Shown: positions 1 through 5,233 of the stretch, in pieces
Numbering within the stretch: the stretch's first letter is position 1
Layout: each line of letters begins with the position of its first letter
Origin: Comamonadaceae bacterium
GTDB lineage: Bacteria > Pseudomonadota > Gammaproteobacteria > Burkholderiales > Burkholderiaceae_C
Direction: 5' to 3'
Assembly (NCBI GenBank): GCA_947371775.1
Contig: CANBQX010000126.1
Location: 1-5,742 of the forward strand
Length of the DNA: 5,742 bases
Made by a program: the position numbers and the translations under genes
The notes under the pieces: model-generated
Told to the model about the DNA's origin: nothing
Seen by the model: the letters and a program-made list of their open reading frames with translations, nothing else
The model's database searches: none

Positions 1-3
1 CTC

Positions 4-447
4 ATGTCAACTTTCAGCGCAAAACCCGCTGAGGTCGTGCACGAGTGGTTTGTGATTGACGCGACCGATAAGGTCCTCGGACGAGTAGCCAGCGAAGTTG
101 CTCTCCGTTTGCGCGGCAAACACAAGGCCATTTACACGCCTCACGTCGATACCGGCGACTACATTGTCGTCATCAACGCAGCCCAGCTGCGCGTCACGGG
201 CGCCAAGTCCATTGACAAGGTCTACTACAGCCACTCTGGCTACCCCGGTGGCATTTCCGCCATCAACTTTCGCGATATGCAAGCCAAGTTCCCCGGCCGT
301 GCTTTGGAAAAAGCCGTCAAGGGCATGCTGCCAAAAGGCCCCCTGGGCTACGCGATGATCAAGAAACTCAAGGTCTATGGCGGTGCTGAGCATCCCCATA
401 CCGCCCAACAGCCCAAAGTGCTGGAAATCGCAGGAGCAGGCAAATGA
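4..447 (+). CDS. rplM: 50S ribosomal protein L13
   Basis: Ribosomal protein L13 is an early-assembly protein of the large ribosomal subunit that binds 23S rRNA. The 147-residue product aligns from memory with E. coli L13 (142 aa) over its whole length. Conserved blocks are DATDKVLGR near residues 19-27, RLRGKHKA at 35-42, TPHVDTGDY at 45-53, KGMLPKGPLG at 106-115 and HTAQQP at 132-137. A five-residue tail after LEI explains the slightly greater length. The ATG lies three bases into the window, so its ribosome binding site and promoter are out of view, but the N-terminus MSTFSAKP matches the family start. The stop overlaps the rpsI start (ATGA), the usual two-gene L13-S9 operon with translational coupling. 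Identification is secure. Confidence 0.98.
   Translation: MSTFSAKPAEVVHEWFVIDATDKVLGRVASEVALRLRGKHKAIYTPHVDTGDYIVVINAAQLRVTGAKSIDKVYYSHSGYPGGISAINFRDMQAKFPGRALEKAVKGMLPKGPLGYAMIKKLKVYGGAEHPHTAQQPKVLEIAGAGK
432..436 (+). promoter_or_regulatory. Ribosome binding site of rpsI inside the end of rplM
   Basis: AGGAG lies seven bases before the ATG at 444, within the last codons of rplM. It supports the overlapping ATGA start, which gives the family-typical 130-residue S9, and lets terminating L13 ribosomes restart on rpsI. Confidence 0.8.
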
Positions 448-836
448 TCGGTGATTGGAACAACGGAACCGGCCGCCGCAAATCCAGCGTTGCCCGCGTT
501 TTCCTGAAAAAAGGCTCCGGCCAGATCGTCGTCAATGGCAAAGCCATTGAAAACTTCTTCGGTCGTGCCACCTCGATCATGATCTGCAAGCAACCTCTGC
601 TCTTGACCAACCATGCCGAAACCTTCGACATCATGGTCAATGTGGCTGGTGGTGGCGAGTCGGGCCAAGCCGGTGCTACGCGCCACGGCATTACCCGCGC
701 TTTGATTGACTACGACGCTTCGCTCAAGCCCATGCTGAGCCAAGCCGGCTTCGTGACGCGTGATGCGCGCGAAGTGGAACGTAAGAAGGTCGGCTTCCAC
801 GGCGCTCGCCGTCGCAAGCAGTTCTCCAAGCGTTAA
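444..836 (+). CDS. rpsI: 30S ribosomal protein S9
   Basis: Ribosomal protein S9 belongs to the head of the small subunit; its extended C-terminal tail reaches the P-site tRNA. The product is 130 residues, the same length as in E. coli. Visible family blocks are GTGRRKSSVARVF at residues 8-20, the glycine-rich GGGESGQAGATRHGITRAL at about 69-87, GFVTRDAREVERKKVG at 102-117 and the invariant basic end QFSKR. The start codon overlaps the rplM stop by four bases, with AGGAG seven bases upstream, so the two genes form one transcription unit. An intrinsic terminator follows about 20 bases after the stop. Nothing is missing or disrupted. Confidence 0.98.
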   Translation: MIGDWNNGTGRRKSSVARVFLKKGSGQIVVNGKAIENFFGRATSIMICKQPLLLTNHAETFDIMVNVAGGGESGQAGATRHGITRALIDYDASLKPMLSQAGFVTRDAREVERKKVGFHGARRRKQFSKR

Positions 837-856
837 TCCCCTGCGGATTGCAAATC

Positions 857-888
857 AGCCGCCCGGGCATTGTTTGGGCGGCTTTTTT
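857..888 (+). terminator. Intrinsic terminator of the rplM-rpsI operon
   Basis: The stem AGCCGCCC (857-864) pairs with GGGCGGCT (876-883) across an 11-base loop, giving eight perfect, mostly G:C pairs. It is followed by a run of T through 888, counting the T at 883 that closes the stem. This is a textbook Rho-independent terminator 20 bases after the rpsI stop. The next gene's ribosome binding site starts four bases after the T run, so the structure could also act as a partial, attenuating terminator for the downstream genes. Confidence 0.9.
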
Positions 889-891
889 ATT

Positions 892-896
892 GGGAG
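892..896 (+). promoter_or_regulatory. Ribosome binding site fixing the GTG start at 905
   Basis: GGGAG sits eight bases upstream of the GTG at 905. The open frame can be extended back to a TTG at 848, but that start would lie before and inside the terminator hairpin and has no such site. This motif therefore decides the start in favour of 905. Confidence 0.65.
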
Positions 897-904
897 TTCC
901 TTCC

Positions 905-1633
905 GTGCGATTTCGACTACTACGCCGCCGCCTCACCATCAGCGCGCCCCGCATGGCGGTGCGCAGCGCCATGCCCTGGCCGGTGCGTTGGGCCATCGTG
1001 GCCCTGGTATTCGGTTTTTGCGCTGCGATTGGCCTGTGGGCCTTCGAATTTGGCCGGGACATTGCAGGCTTAGAAAGCGGCACCCAGGCCGAGTTGCTGC
1101 AGCTGCGCGAGAAGGTAAAGACGCTCCAAACCGAGATGGACGCTGCGATCGAGCAGCGCAACCAAGCCCAGTCCATTGCCAACACGGCGGGTGCCTTGGT
1201 AGCTGCCGAAAAAGCGTCCAGCGAGCGCTTGGCTGCACAGGTCAAACAACTCGACGATGACAACCGCCGACTTCGCGACGACCTCGGGTTCTTTGAGAAA
1301 CTGATTCCCGCCTCCGCCACGGAAGCAGTGGCGATTCGTGGCATGCAGGCCGAAGCGGTCGCTGATGGCAAGATTCGCTGGCAGGTGCTTGTCATTCAAA
1401 GCAAAAAAAATGCGCCGGCGCTGACCGGGCGTTTGGAAGTCAGCTTCAGCGGTACTTTGGCGGGCAAGCCCTGGAGCAGCCCTGCGCCCGGCACCAGTGT
1501 GCCGCTCAATGTGCAGCAATACGGGCGCTTGGAAGCTGTGTTTGAGGTGCCAGCGCAAGTCAGCATCAAAGGCATGTCGGCCAAAGTGTTTGAGGGCAAT
1601 GTGCTGCGCGCAACCCAGACGATCAAGCTCTGA
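905..1633 (+). CDS. Conserved membrane-anchored coiled-coil protein, function unknown
   Basis: From the GTG the product is 242 residues. It has a basic N-terminus (several Arg in residues 2-28), one hydrophobic helix at about 29-47, then a long charged, heptad-like segment at about 60-127 that looks like a coiled coil. The block DLGFFEKLIP (126-135) leads into a C-terminal domain (about 136-242) rich in alternating polar and hydrophobic residues, probably beta-strands. By the positive-inside rule the N-terminus is cytoplasmic and the coiled coil and C-terminal domain are periplasmic. It resembles a conserved hypothetical family of betaproteobacteria, possibly the one labelled DUF6776, which I recall but cannot check. 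The GTG lies 16 bases after the upstream terminator, and the bactofilin gene follows after 44 bases, so the two are probably co-transcribed. A role as an envelope partner of the bactofilin is inference only. Confidence 0.85.
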   Translation: MRFRLLRRRLTISAPRMAVRSAMPWPVRWAIVALVFGFCAAIGLWAFEFGRDIAGLESGTQAELLQLREKVKTLQTEMDAAIEQRNQAQSIANTAGALVAAEKASSERLAAQVKQLDDDNRRLRDDLGFFEKLIPASATEAVAIRGMQAEAVADGKIRWQVLVIQSKKNAPALTGRLEVSFSGTLAGKPWSSPAPGTSVPLNVQQYGRLEAVFEVPAQVSIKGMSAKVFEGNVLRATQTIKL

Positions 1634-1665
1634 CGGAGCGAAGCGCGGGTTAACATTCAGCGCTC

Positions 1666-1671
1666 AGGAGG
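1666..1671 (+). promoter_or_regulatory. Strong ribosome binding site of the bactofilin gene
   Basis: AGGAGG, a perfect Shine-Dalgarno hexamer, is six bases before the ATG at 1678. It is the best ribosome binding site in the window and predicts efficient translation of the bactofilin relative to the upstream membrane protein. Confidence 0.85.
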
Positions 1672-1677
1672 ATTTGT

Positions 1678-2079
1678 ATGTTCAATAAAAAAAAGCAGCC
1701 CCCCCTCAAAAGCCTGGTGGCCCAAGGCGCACGTGTGGTGGGAGATATTTATTTTGCCGAAGGCATGCGGGTGGAATGCGCCATCACCGGCAATATCCGC
1801 CCGGTTGATAACAACCCAAGTATTTTGGTGATTGCCGAATCTGCGGTGATCACCGGTGGGGTTTGCGCAGACCACATCATCATCAATGGAACGGTCAAAG
1901 GCCCCGTGTCGGCCCGCATGATGCTCGAACTGCAACCCAACGCCCGCATCGAAGGGGACGTCGAGTACGGCGCGTTAGAGATGCACCAGGGCGCTCTGAT
2001 TGCAGGGCGTTTGACACCCATACTGGGCGACGCACCAATGCCCGCACTGGCAACAGCGGTAATGCCTGACGAACTGTAA
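1678..2079 (+). CDS. Bactofilin family cytoskeletal protein
   Basis: Bactofilins are small polymer-forming proteins whose central domain folds into a right-handed beta-helix. They assemble without nucleotide and often direct local cell-wall synthesis or remodelling. The 133-residue product shows the short periodic repeats of the family: GARVVGDIYFAEGMRVECAITGNI (17-40), SAVITGGVCADHIIINGTVKG (55-75) and NARIEGDVEYGALEMHQGALIAGRL (88-112). A short disordered Pro/Ala tail follows. The N-terminus MFNKKK is hydrophobic then basic, resembling the short membrane-binding peptide reported for several bactofilins. The family (DUF583/PF04519) assignment is firm; the specific cellular role is not. The gene follows a coiled-coil membrane protein and lies about 1.6 kb from an M23 peptidase, a frequent bactofilin neighbour. 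Codons 4-9 contain an A8 run followed closely by a C7 run. Confidence 0.93.
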   Translation: MFNKKKQPPLKSLVAQGARVVGDIYFAEGMRVECAITGNIRPVDNNPSILVIAESAVITGGVCADHIIINGTVKGPVSARMMLELQPNARIEGDVEYGALEMHQGALIAGRLTPILGDAPMPALATAVMPDEL

Positions 2080-2089
2080 TTCCGAGCGA

Positions 2090-2118
2090 TTCACTGTACT
2101 ATTACGCCATATTTCAAT
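2090..2118 (+). promoter_or_regulatory. Possible weak promoter of erpA
   Basis: The 57-base gap before erpA is much more AT-rich than its surroundings. TTCACT (2090-2095) and TTCAAT (2113-2118) are spaced by 17 bases and each match four of six sigma-70 consensus positions. This pair would give a very short leader of about 12 bases. TACTAT at 2097-2102 is an alternative -10 without a good -35. There is no intrinsic terminator after the bactofilin gene, so read-through from upstream is also possible. I see no clear IscR site. Confidence 0.25.
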
Positions 2119-2136
2119 TTTTTCGGAACGACCTGT

Positions 2137-2502
2137 ATGAGCGCTATCGCTGAAGCCCTGCCCACGGAAATGCCCGCCCCCATCCTGTTTACCGACAGCG
2201 CAGCGGCCAAAGTGGCTGATTTGATTGCCGAAGAAGGCAATAACGACCTGAAACTGCGTGTTTTTGTGCAGGGCGGTGGCTGTTCGGGCTTCCAGTATGG
2301 TTTTACGTTTGATGAAATCACCAACGAAGACGACACCACCATGACCAAAAACGGTGTGTCACTGTTGATTGATGCGATGAGCTACCAGTACCTGTTGGGT
2401 GCCGAGATTGATTACAAAGAAGACCTGCAGGGAGCGCAGTTTGTGATCAAGAACCCCAACGCAACCACCACCTGCGGTTGCGGCTCGTCGTTCTCGGTCT
2501 AA
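2137..2502 (+). CDS. erpA: Iron-sulfur cluster insertion protein ErpA (A-type carrier)
   Basis: ErpA is a cytoplasmic A-type carrier that receives iron-sulfur clusters from a scaffold and passes them to apo-proteins; in E. coli it is needed for the isoprenoid enzymes IspG and IspH. The 121-residue product has the HesB/IscA fold signatures: FTDSAAAKVADLI at residues 18-30, VFVQGGGCSGFQYGF at 42-56, and TTCGCGSSF near the end. The three cluster-ligand cysteines are Cys49, Cys113 and Cys115. The extra N-terminal residues rich in Ala, Pro and Glu and the C-terminal SSFSV are typical of betaproteobacterial ErpA rather than IscA or SufA. It stands alone, with no isc or suf genes nearby, as is usual for erpA. 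The ribosome binding site is weak (GGAA at 2125-2128). It converges on anmK with only 13 bases between stops. Confidence 0.95.
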   Translation: MSAIAEALPTEMPAPILFTDSAAAKVADLIAEEGNNDLKLRVFVQGGGCSGFQYGFTFDEITNEDDTTMTKNGVSLLIDAMSYQYLLGAEIDYKEDLQGAQFVIKNPNATTTCGCGSSFSV

Positions 2503-2515
2503 GCCCAACTCCCCT

Positions 2516-3673
2516 TTAAGCCGGGTACACGGCACCTAAGATACGGGCGCCTTGAGCGCCCGTAACACTTGGCACGCTGCCGGTTTGCCGCAACACGGTT
2601 TGCTGGGCCAGCCACGCGAATGCCAAGGCCTCAACCTGCATCGGATCAATGCCAAATTCTGAGGTGCTGCATACGCGTGTGCCCCCCAGCTGCGACTGCA
2701 AGCGTCGCATCAAATCGTCATTCAGGGCGCCACCACCGCACACCAACAAGCGCTCTGCTTGGGGCTTGGCCCACGTCAGCGCTTGTGCACAGCCCCAGGC
2801 GGTGAGTTCGGTGAGCGTGGCCTGCACATCTGGCGCAGCGAGATGCTCAAAACCCCGCAGGCGCTGGCGCAGCCACGGCAGATTGAACAAATCCCGCCCC
2901 GTGCTTTTGGGTGGCGCTTTGGCAAAAAAGGCCTCGTCTTGCAAGGTCGCCAGCAATTGCGCATCCACGTGGCCCTGTGCCGCCCAGCGGCCACGGTCGT
3001 CATAAGCGGCGCCTGTGTGCAGCTGACACCAAGCATCCATCAAGGCGTTGCCTGGTCCGCAGTCAAAACCAATCAGTGCTGCGCTTGAGGCCCCGGCGGG
3101 TGCGGGCAGGAGCGTGACATTGGAAATGCCGCCAATGTTCATCACCGCACGGTTCTGCGCGCTATCTCCGAACACGGCCTGGTGAAACGGCGGCACCAAC
3201 GGCGCGCCTTGACCGCCCGCTGCCACATCGCGGCTGCGAAAGTCGGCCACCACATCTATGCCGCACAGCTCTGCGAGCAAGGCCGGTTGGTTGATTTGAA
3301 GCGTGTAGCCGGTGCCATCAAATTCCTGAGGCCGGTGGCGCACCGTTTGCCCGTGCGCGCCGACGGCACGCACTTGCATGGCCGAGACGCCCGCTTTTTT
3401 TAGCAGATCGCCGACCACCTCCGCATAGCAGCGCACCAGCGCATTGGCAGCCAATGCGCTGCGGTGAAGCTCGTTATTCCCCGGGGTGTTCAAGGCCAGA
3501 AGCTCGCTGCGCAGCGCGGCGTCAAAGCCGTGGCTGGCGCTGGCAAGGATGGTAGGTGCTATGCCGTTGGCACTACGCAGGTCTGCCAGGACACCGTCCA
3601 CGCCGTCGGTGGATGTGCCGGACATGAGTCCGATAAACAGCGCTGGCGCTGGCACTGGCACCTGCGCGGGCAC
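2516..3673 (-). CDS. anmK: Anhydro-N-acetylmuramic acid kinase
   Basis: AnmK opens the 1,6-anhydro ring of anhydro-N-acetylmuramic acid and phosphorylates it with ATP to give MurNAc-6-phosphate, a cytoplasmic step of murein recycling. The 385-residue product (E. coli 369) shows the ordered family motifs. These are GLMSGTSTDGVD (15-26), GAHGQTVRHRP (105-115), DFRSRDVAAGGQGAPLVP (144-161), NIGGISNVT (179-187), GFDCGPGNALMDAW (202-215), GRDLFNLPWL (259-268), CGGGALNDDLM (312-322) and DPMQVEALAFAWLA (343-356). Asp204 in the GFDxGPGN motif is the expected catalytic base. The start is the GTG abutting the TAA of the upstream peptidase gene; in-frame GTGs at codons 5 and 7 are alternatives, and no ATG occurs before the core motif. 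Translation is probably coupled to the peptidase gene. Confidence 0.95.
   Translation of the reverse strand: MPAQVPVPAPALFIGLMSGTSTDGVDGVLADLRSANGIAPTILASASHGFDAALRSELLALNTPGNNELHRSALAANALVRCYAEVVGDLLKKAGVSAMQVRAVGAHGQTVRHRPQEFDGTGYTLQINQPALLAELCGIDVVADFRSRDVAAGGQGAPLVPPFHQAVFGDSAQNRAVMNIGGISNVTLLPAPAGASSAALIGFDCGPGNALMDAWCQLHTGAAYDDRGRWAAQGHVDAQLLATLQDEAFFAKAPPKSTGRDLFNLPWLRQRLRGFEHLAAPDVQATLTELTAWGCAQALTWAKPQAERLLVCGGGALNDDLMRRLQSQLGGTRVCSTSEFGIDPMQVEALAFAWLAQQTVLRQTGSVPSVTGAQGARILGAVYPA
2542..2564. repeat. Perfect 9-bp inverted repeat in the 3' end of anmK
   Basis: TACGGGCGC (2542-2550) and GCGCCCGTA (2556-2564) are exact complements around a five-base loop, within the anmK codons for GARILG-type sequence just before its stop. 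There is no T run on either strand, so it is not a canonical terminator. It lies 40 bases past the erpA stop and could fold in both converging transcripts, stabilising 3' ends. Confidence 0.6.
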
Positions 3674-5056
3674 TTACTGCACGTTGCCGGCTTGGATCTG
3701 GGCCGCAGCGCTGAGCTGGGCACGCACCATGAGGGCCGATTGGTCAAACAAGGGTTTGTAGGCGGCCGCCAAAGGCACGGCGGCATGGCTGCGGGCCAGC
3801 GTCAGCGGGTCTTTGTGCACGCCGTTGACGCGGAATTCAAAATGCAAATGCGGGCCAGTCGCCCAACCGGTGGCTCCCACCAGGCCGACGTTTTCGCCTT
3901 GCTGCACCCGCTGTCCGGGACGGACATTGATTTTGCTGAGGTGGGCATACAGCGTGGAGTTGCTGCCGTCATGCTTGACCATCACCACGTTGCCATAGCC
4001 GTTTTGCACACCGGCAAATTCCACCACGCCATCACCCACGCTGCGCACCGGTGTGCCGGTGGTCGCTCCATAGTCCACACCCAAATGGGCACGCCAGGTT
4101 TGCAAAATCGGATGAAAGCGCATCGAAAAACCACTGGTCACGCGCGAAAACGCCATAGGCGAGGTCAAGAACGCACGGCGCAGGCTTTCGCCCGCCAGGT
4201 TGTAGTAGCCGCCCTTGCTCAGGTTGTGGGTGGCCGCGGTCGCGCTGCCCGTCAGTGGCTCCTGGAACCACATGGCTTGGAAAGTCTTGCCCGCGTTCAC
4301 AAACTCGGCGCTCAAAACGCGGCCCGGGCGCAGCGGTTCGCCGTCGCCCTCCAGGGTTTCGTAGACCACCGAGAAGCGGTCGCCCTTGCGCAGTGCGCGG
4401 TGAAAATCGATGTCGCCCGAGAAGATTTCTGCCATTTGCACTGCAATGGCGTCGGGAATGCGCGCGTCGTCGGTGGCCGCAAACAAAGAGGACTGGATGG
4501 TGCCGCTGGCCATGCGCGAGCTCACGCTCAGCGGCAGGGTCTCAAGTTTGGAGCCATAGCCTTGGGCGGACTTGGCGACGGTCAGGCGTTTGAAGTTGCC
4601 GTCATCTTCAGGGCTCCAACGGGCACTCAAGGCAAGCAGGCCGCCACGTTCGTCCACTTCCGCACTCACACTGCGTCCGGCACGGCCCATCAAGGTTTGT
4701 TGCACCAGACGGTCGCTGCGCAAAAATGCTGCTGCGCCCACGTCAGACACCCCCAGGCGCTTGAGCAGGGTGTCCGCGGTGTCGGTACTGCGGGTCAGGT
4801 CGGTGCGGTACAGGCGCATGGCCTGCGTGGCCAGTGCCTCGTATTGCGGCTCCAGAGGCAGGGCTTGCACTGCTTCCACCACCGTGCGCTTGGGCAACGC
4901 GGCCACGTCCGGGCCCAGGTTGGCCACGGCAAAACTGGCACCTGCGCCGCCTAGCAGCAACGCCGCCACACCGGCCAGCACGCGCTGGGTGTGACGATGC
5001 AACGCCAAAGCAATGCGCTGTGCGGTTTCCACCGCCAGGGTCAGGTTCAAACTCAT
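3674..5056 (-). CDS. M23 family murein metalloendopeptidase (LytM domain, membrane-anchored)
   Basis: This is a predicted zinc endopeptidase of the M23/LytM family that cuts peptide cross-links in murein. The 460-residue product has a single hydrophobic segment at about 26-46 after a His/Arg-containing N-terminus, so it is probably a signal-anchored periplasmic protein. Residues about 190-300 resemble the middle domain of MepM/Csd3-type peptidases (DIDFHRALRKGDRFSVVYE at 215-233). The C-terminal peptidase domain runs from about 300 to 420. Expected zinc ligands are His324 and Asp328 (HLGVD) and His405; catalytic histidines are His372 (YAHLS) and His403 (HLH). All metal and catalytic residues are present, so it should be active rather than a LytM activator. 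The start is set by GAGGAG seven bases upstream; the frame stays open further upstream but that stretch overlaps tyrS. anmK follows with no gap. Confidence 0.94.
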   Translation of the reverse strand: MSLNLTLAVETAQRIALALHRHTQRVLAGVAALLLGGAGASFAVANLGPDVAALPKRTVVEAVQALPLEPQYEALATQAMRLYRTDLTRSTDTADTLLKRLGVSDVGAAAFLRSDRLVQQTLMGRAGRSVSAEVDERGGLLALSARWSPEDDGNFKRLTVAKSAQGYGSKLETLPLSVSSRMASGTIQSSLFAATDDARIPDAIAVQMAEIFSGDIDFHRALRKGDRFSVVYETLEGDGEPLRPGRVLSAEFVNAGKTFQAMWFQEPLTGSATAATHNLSKGGYYNLAGESLRRAFLTSPMAFSRVTSGFSMRFHPILQTWRAHLGVDYGATTGTPVRSVGDGVVEFAGVQNGYGNVVMVKHDGSNSTLYAHLSKINVRPGQRVQQGENVGLVGATGWATGPHLHFEFRVNGVHKDPLTLARSHAAVPLAAAYKPLFDQSALMVRAQLSAAAQIQAGNVQ

Positions 5057-5063
5057 GTTGGGG

Positions 5064-5069
5064 CTCCTC
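5064..5069 (-). promoter_or_regulatory. Ribosome binding site of the M23 peptidase gene
   Basis: On the minus strand this reads GAGGAG, seven bases before the ATG at 5056. It fixes the start at 5056 although the open frame continues upstream for more than 600 bases, antisense to tyrS. Confidence 0.85.
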
Positions 5070-5094
5070 GCAGGGCGGGGGGCCAAGCAGCCAC

Positions 5095-5108
5095 CGCACC
5101 GGGGTGCG
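5095..5108. repeat. Short dyad in the divergent intergenic region
   Basis: CGCACC (5095-5100) and GGTGCG (5103-5108) are inverted repeats separated by GG. They lie in the probable untranslated leader of the peptidase gene, between its start and the -10-like elements. It could be an operator half-site pair or just GC-rich chance. Confidence 0.35.
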
Positions 5109-5121
5109 CTTCGGCGGCGAC

Positions 5122-5174
5122 TAAAATCGTCTGTCTGAGCCGAAACGCGCGTGAAATTCAGCGCCCAGTATATC
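5122..5174. promoter_or_regulatory. Candidate divergent promoter elements for tyrS and the M23 gene
   Basis: The 177-base divergent gap (5057-5233) must hold promoters for both directions. Plus-strand TAAAAT at 5122-5127 matches five of six -10 positions. TATATC at 5169-5174 is a second plus-strand candidate. On the minus strand, TATACT (5167-5172) matches five of six and would give a leader of about 100 bases for the peptidase gene. The last two overlap on opposite strands. No convincing -35 element is paired with any of them, so the exact assignment is uncertain. Confidence 0.3.
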
Positions 5175-5233
5175 GGGCTTCGTCTTTTTCGCCTAGAAAA
5201 GGCAGCGGCCCACTCCAGCTTTACACCTTCCAT

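Noticed and set aside
848..904. Upstream TTG start for the coiled-coil protein adding 19 residues.
   Set aside because: The extension translates the terminator hairpin and lacks a ribosome binding site, while GTG at 905 has one at correct spacing.
724..1395. A 223-codon minus-strand frame across the rpsI end and the coiled-coil gene.
   Set aside because: It is a shadow of two supported plus-strand genes, crosses the terminator, and has an Arg/Ser/Ala-rich composition typical of antisense translation.
1636..1665. Inverted repeat (GAGCG/CGCTC) between the coiled-coil gene and the bactofilin gene as a terminator.
   Set aside because: The arms are only five bases, the loop is long and no T run follows; the two genes are more likely co-transcribed.
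2137..2502. Possible assignment to IscA or SufA rather than ErpA.
   Set aside because: No isc or suf genes are adjacent, and the N-terminal extension and C-terminal CGCGSSFSV end fit ErpA better.
3464..4954. A 496-codon open frame on the plus strand, antisense to the M23 gene and the start of anmK.
   Set aside because: It mirrors a well-supported gene in GC-rich DNA, where long antisense frames are expected. Its product is a low-complexity mix rich in His, Ala, Gly, Gln and Arg with no recognisable domain, and it lacks a convincing ribosome binding site.
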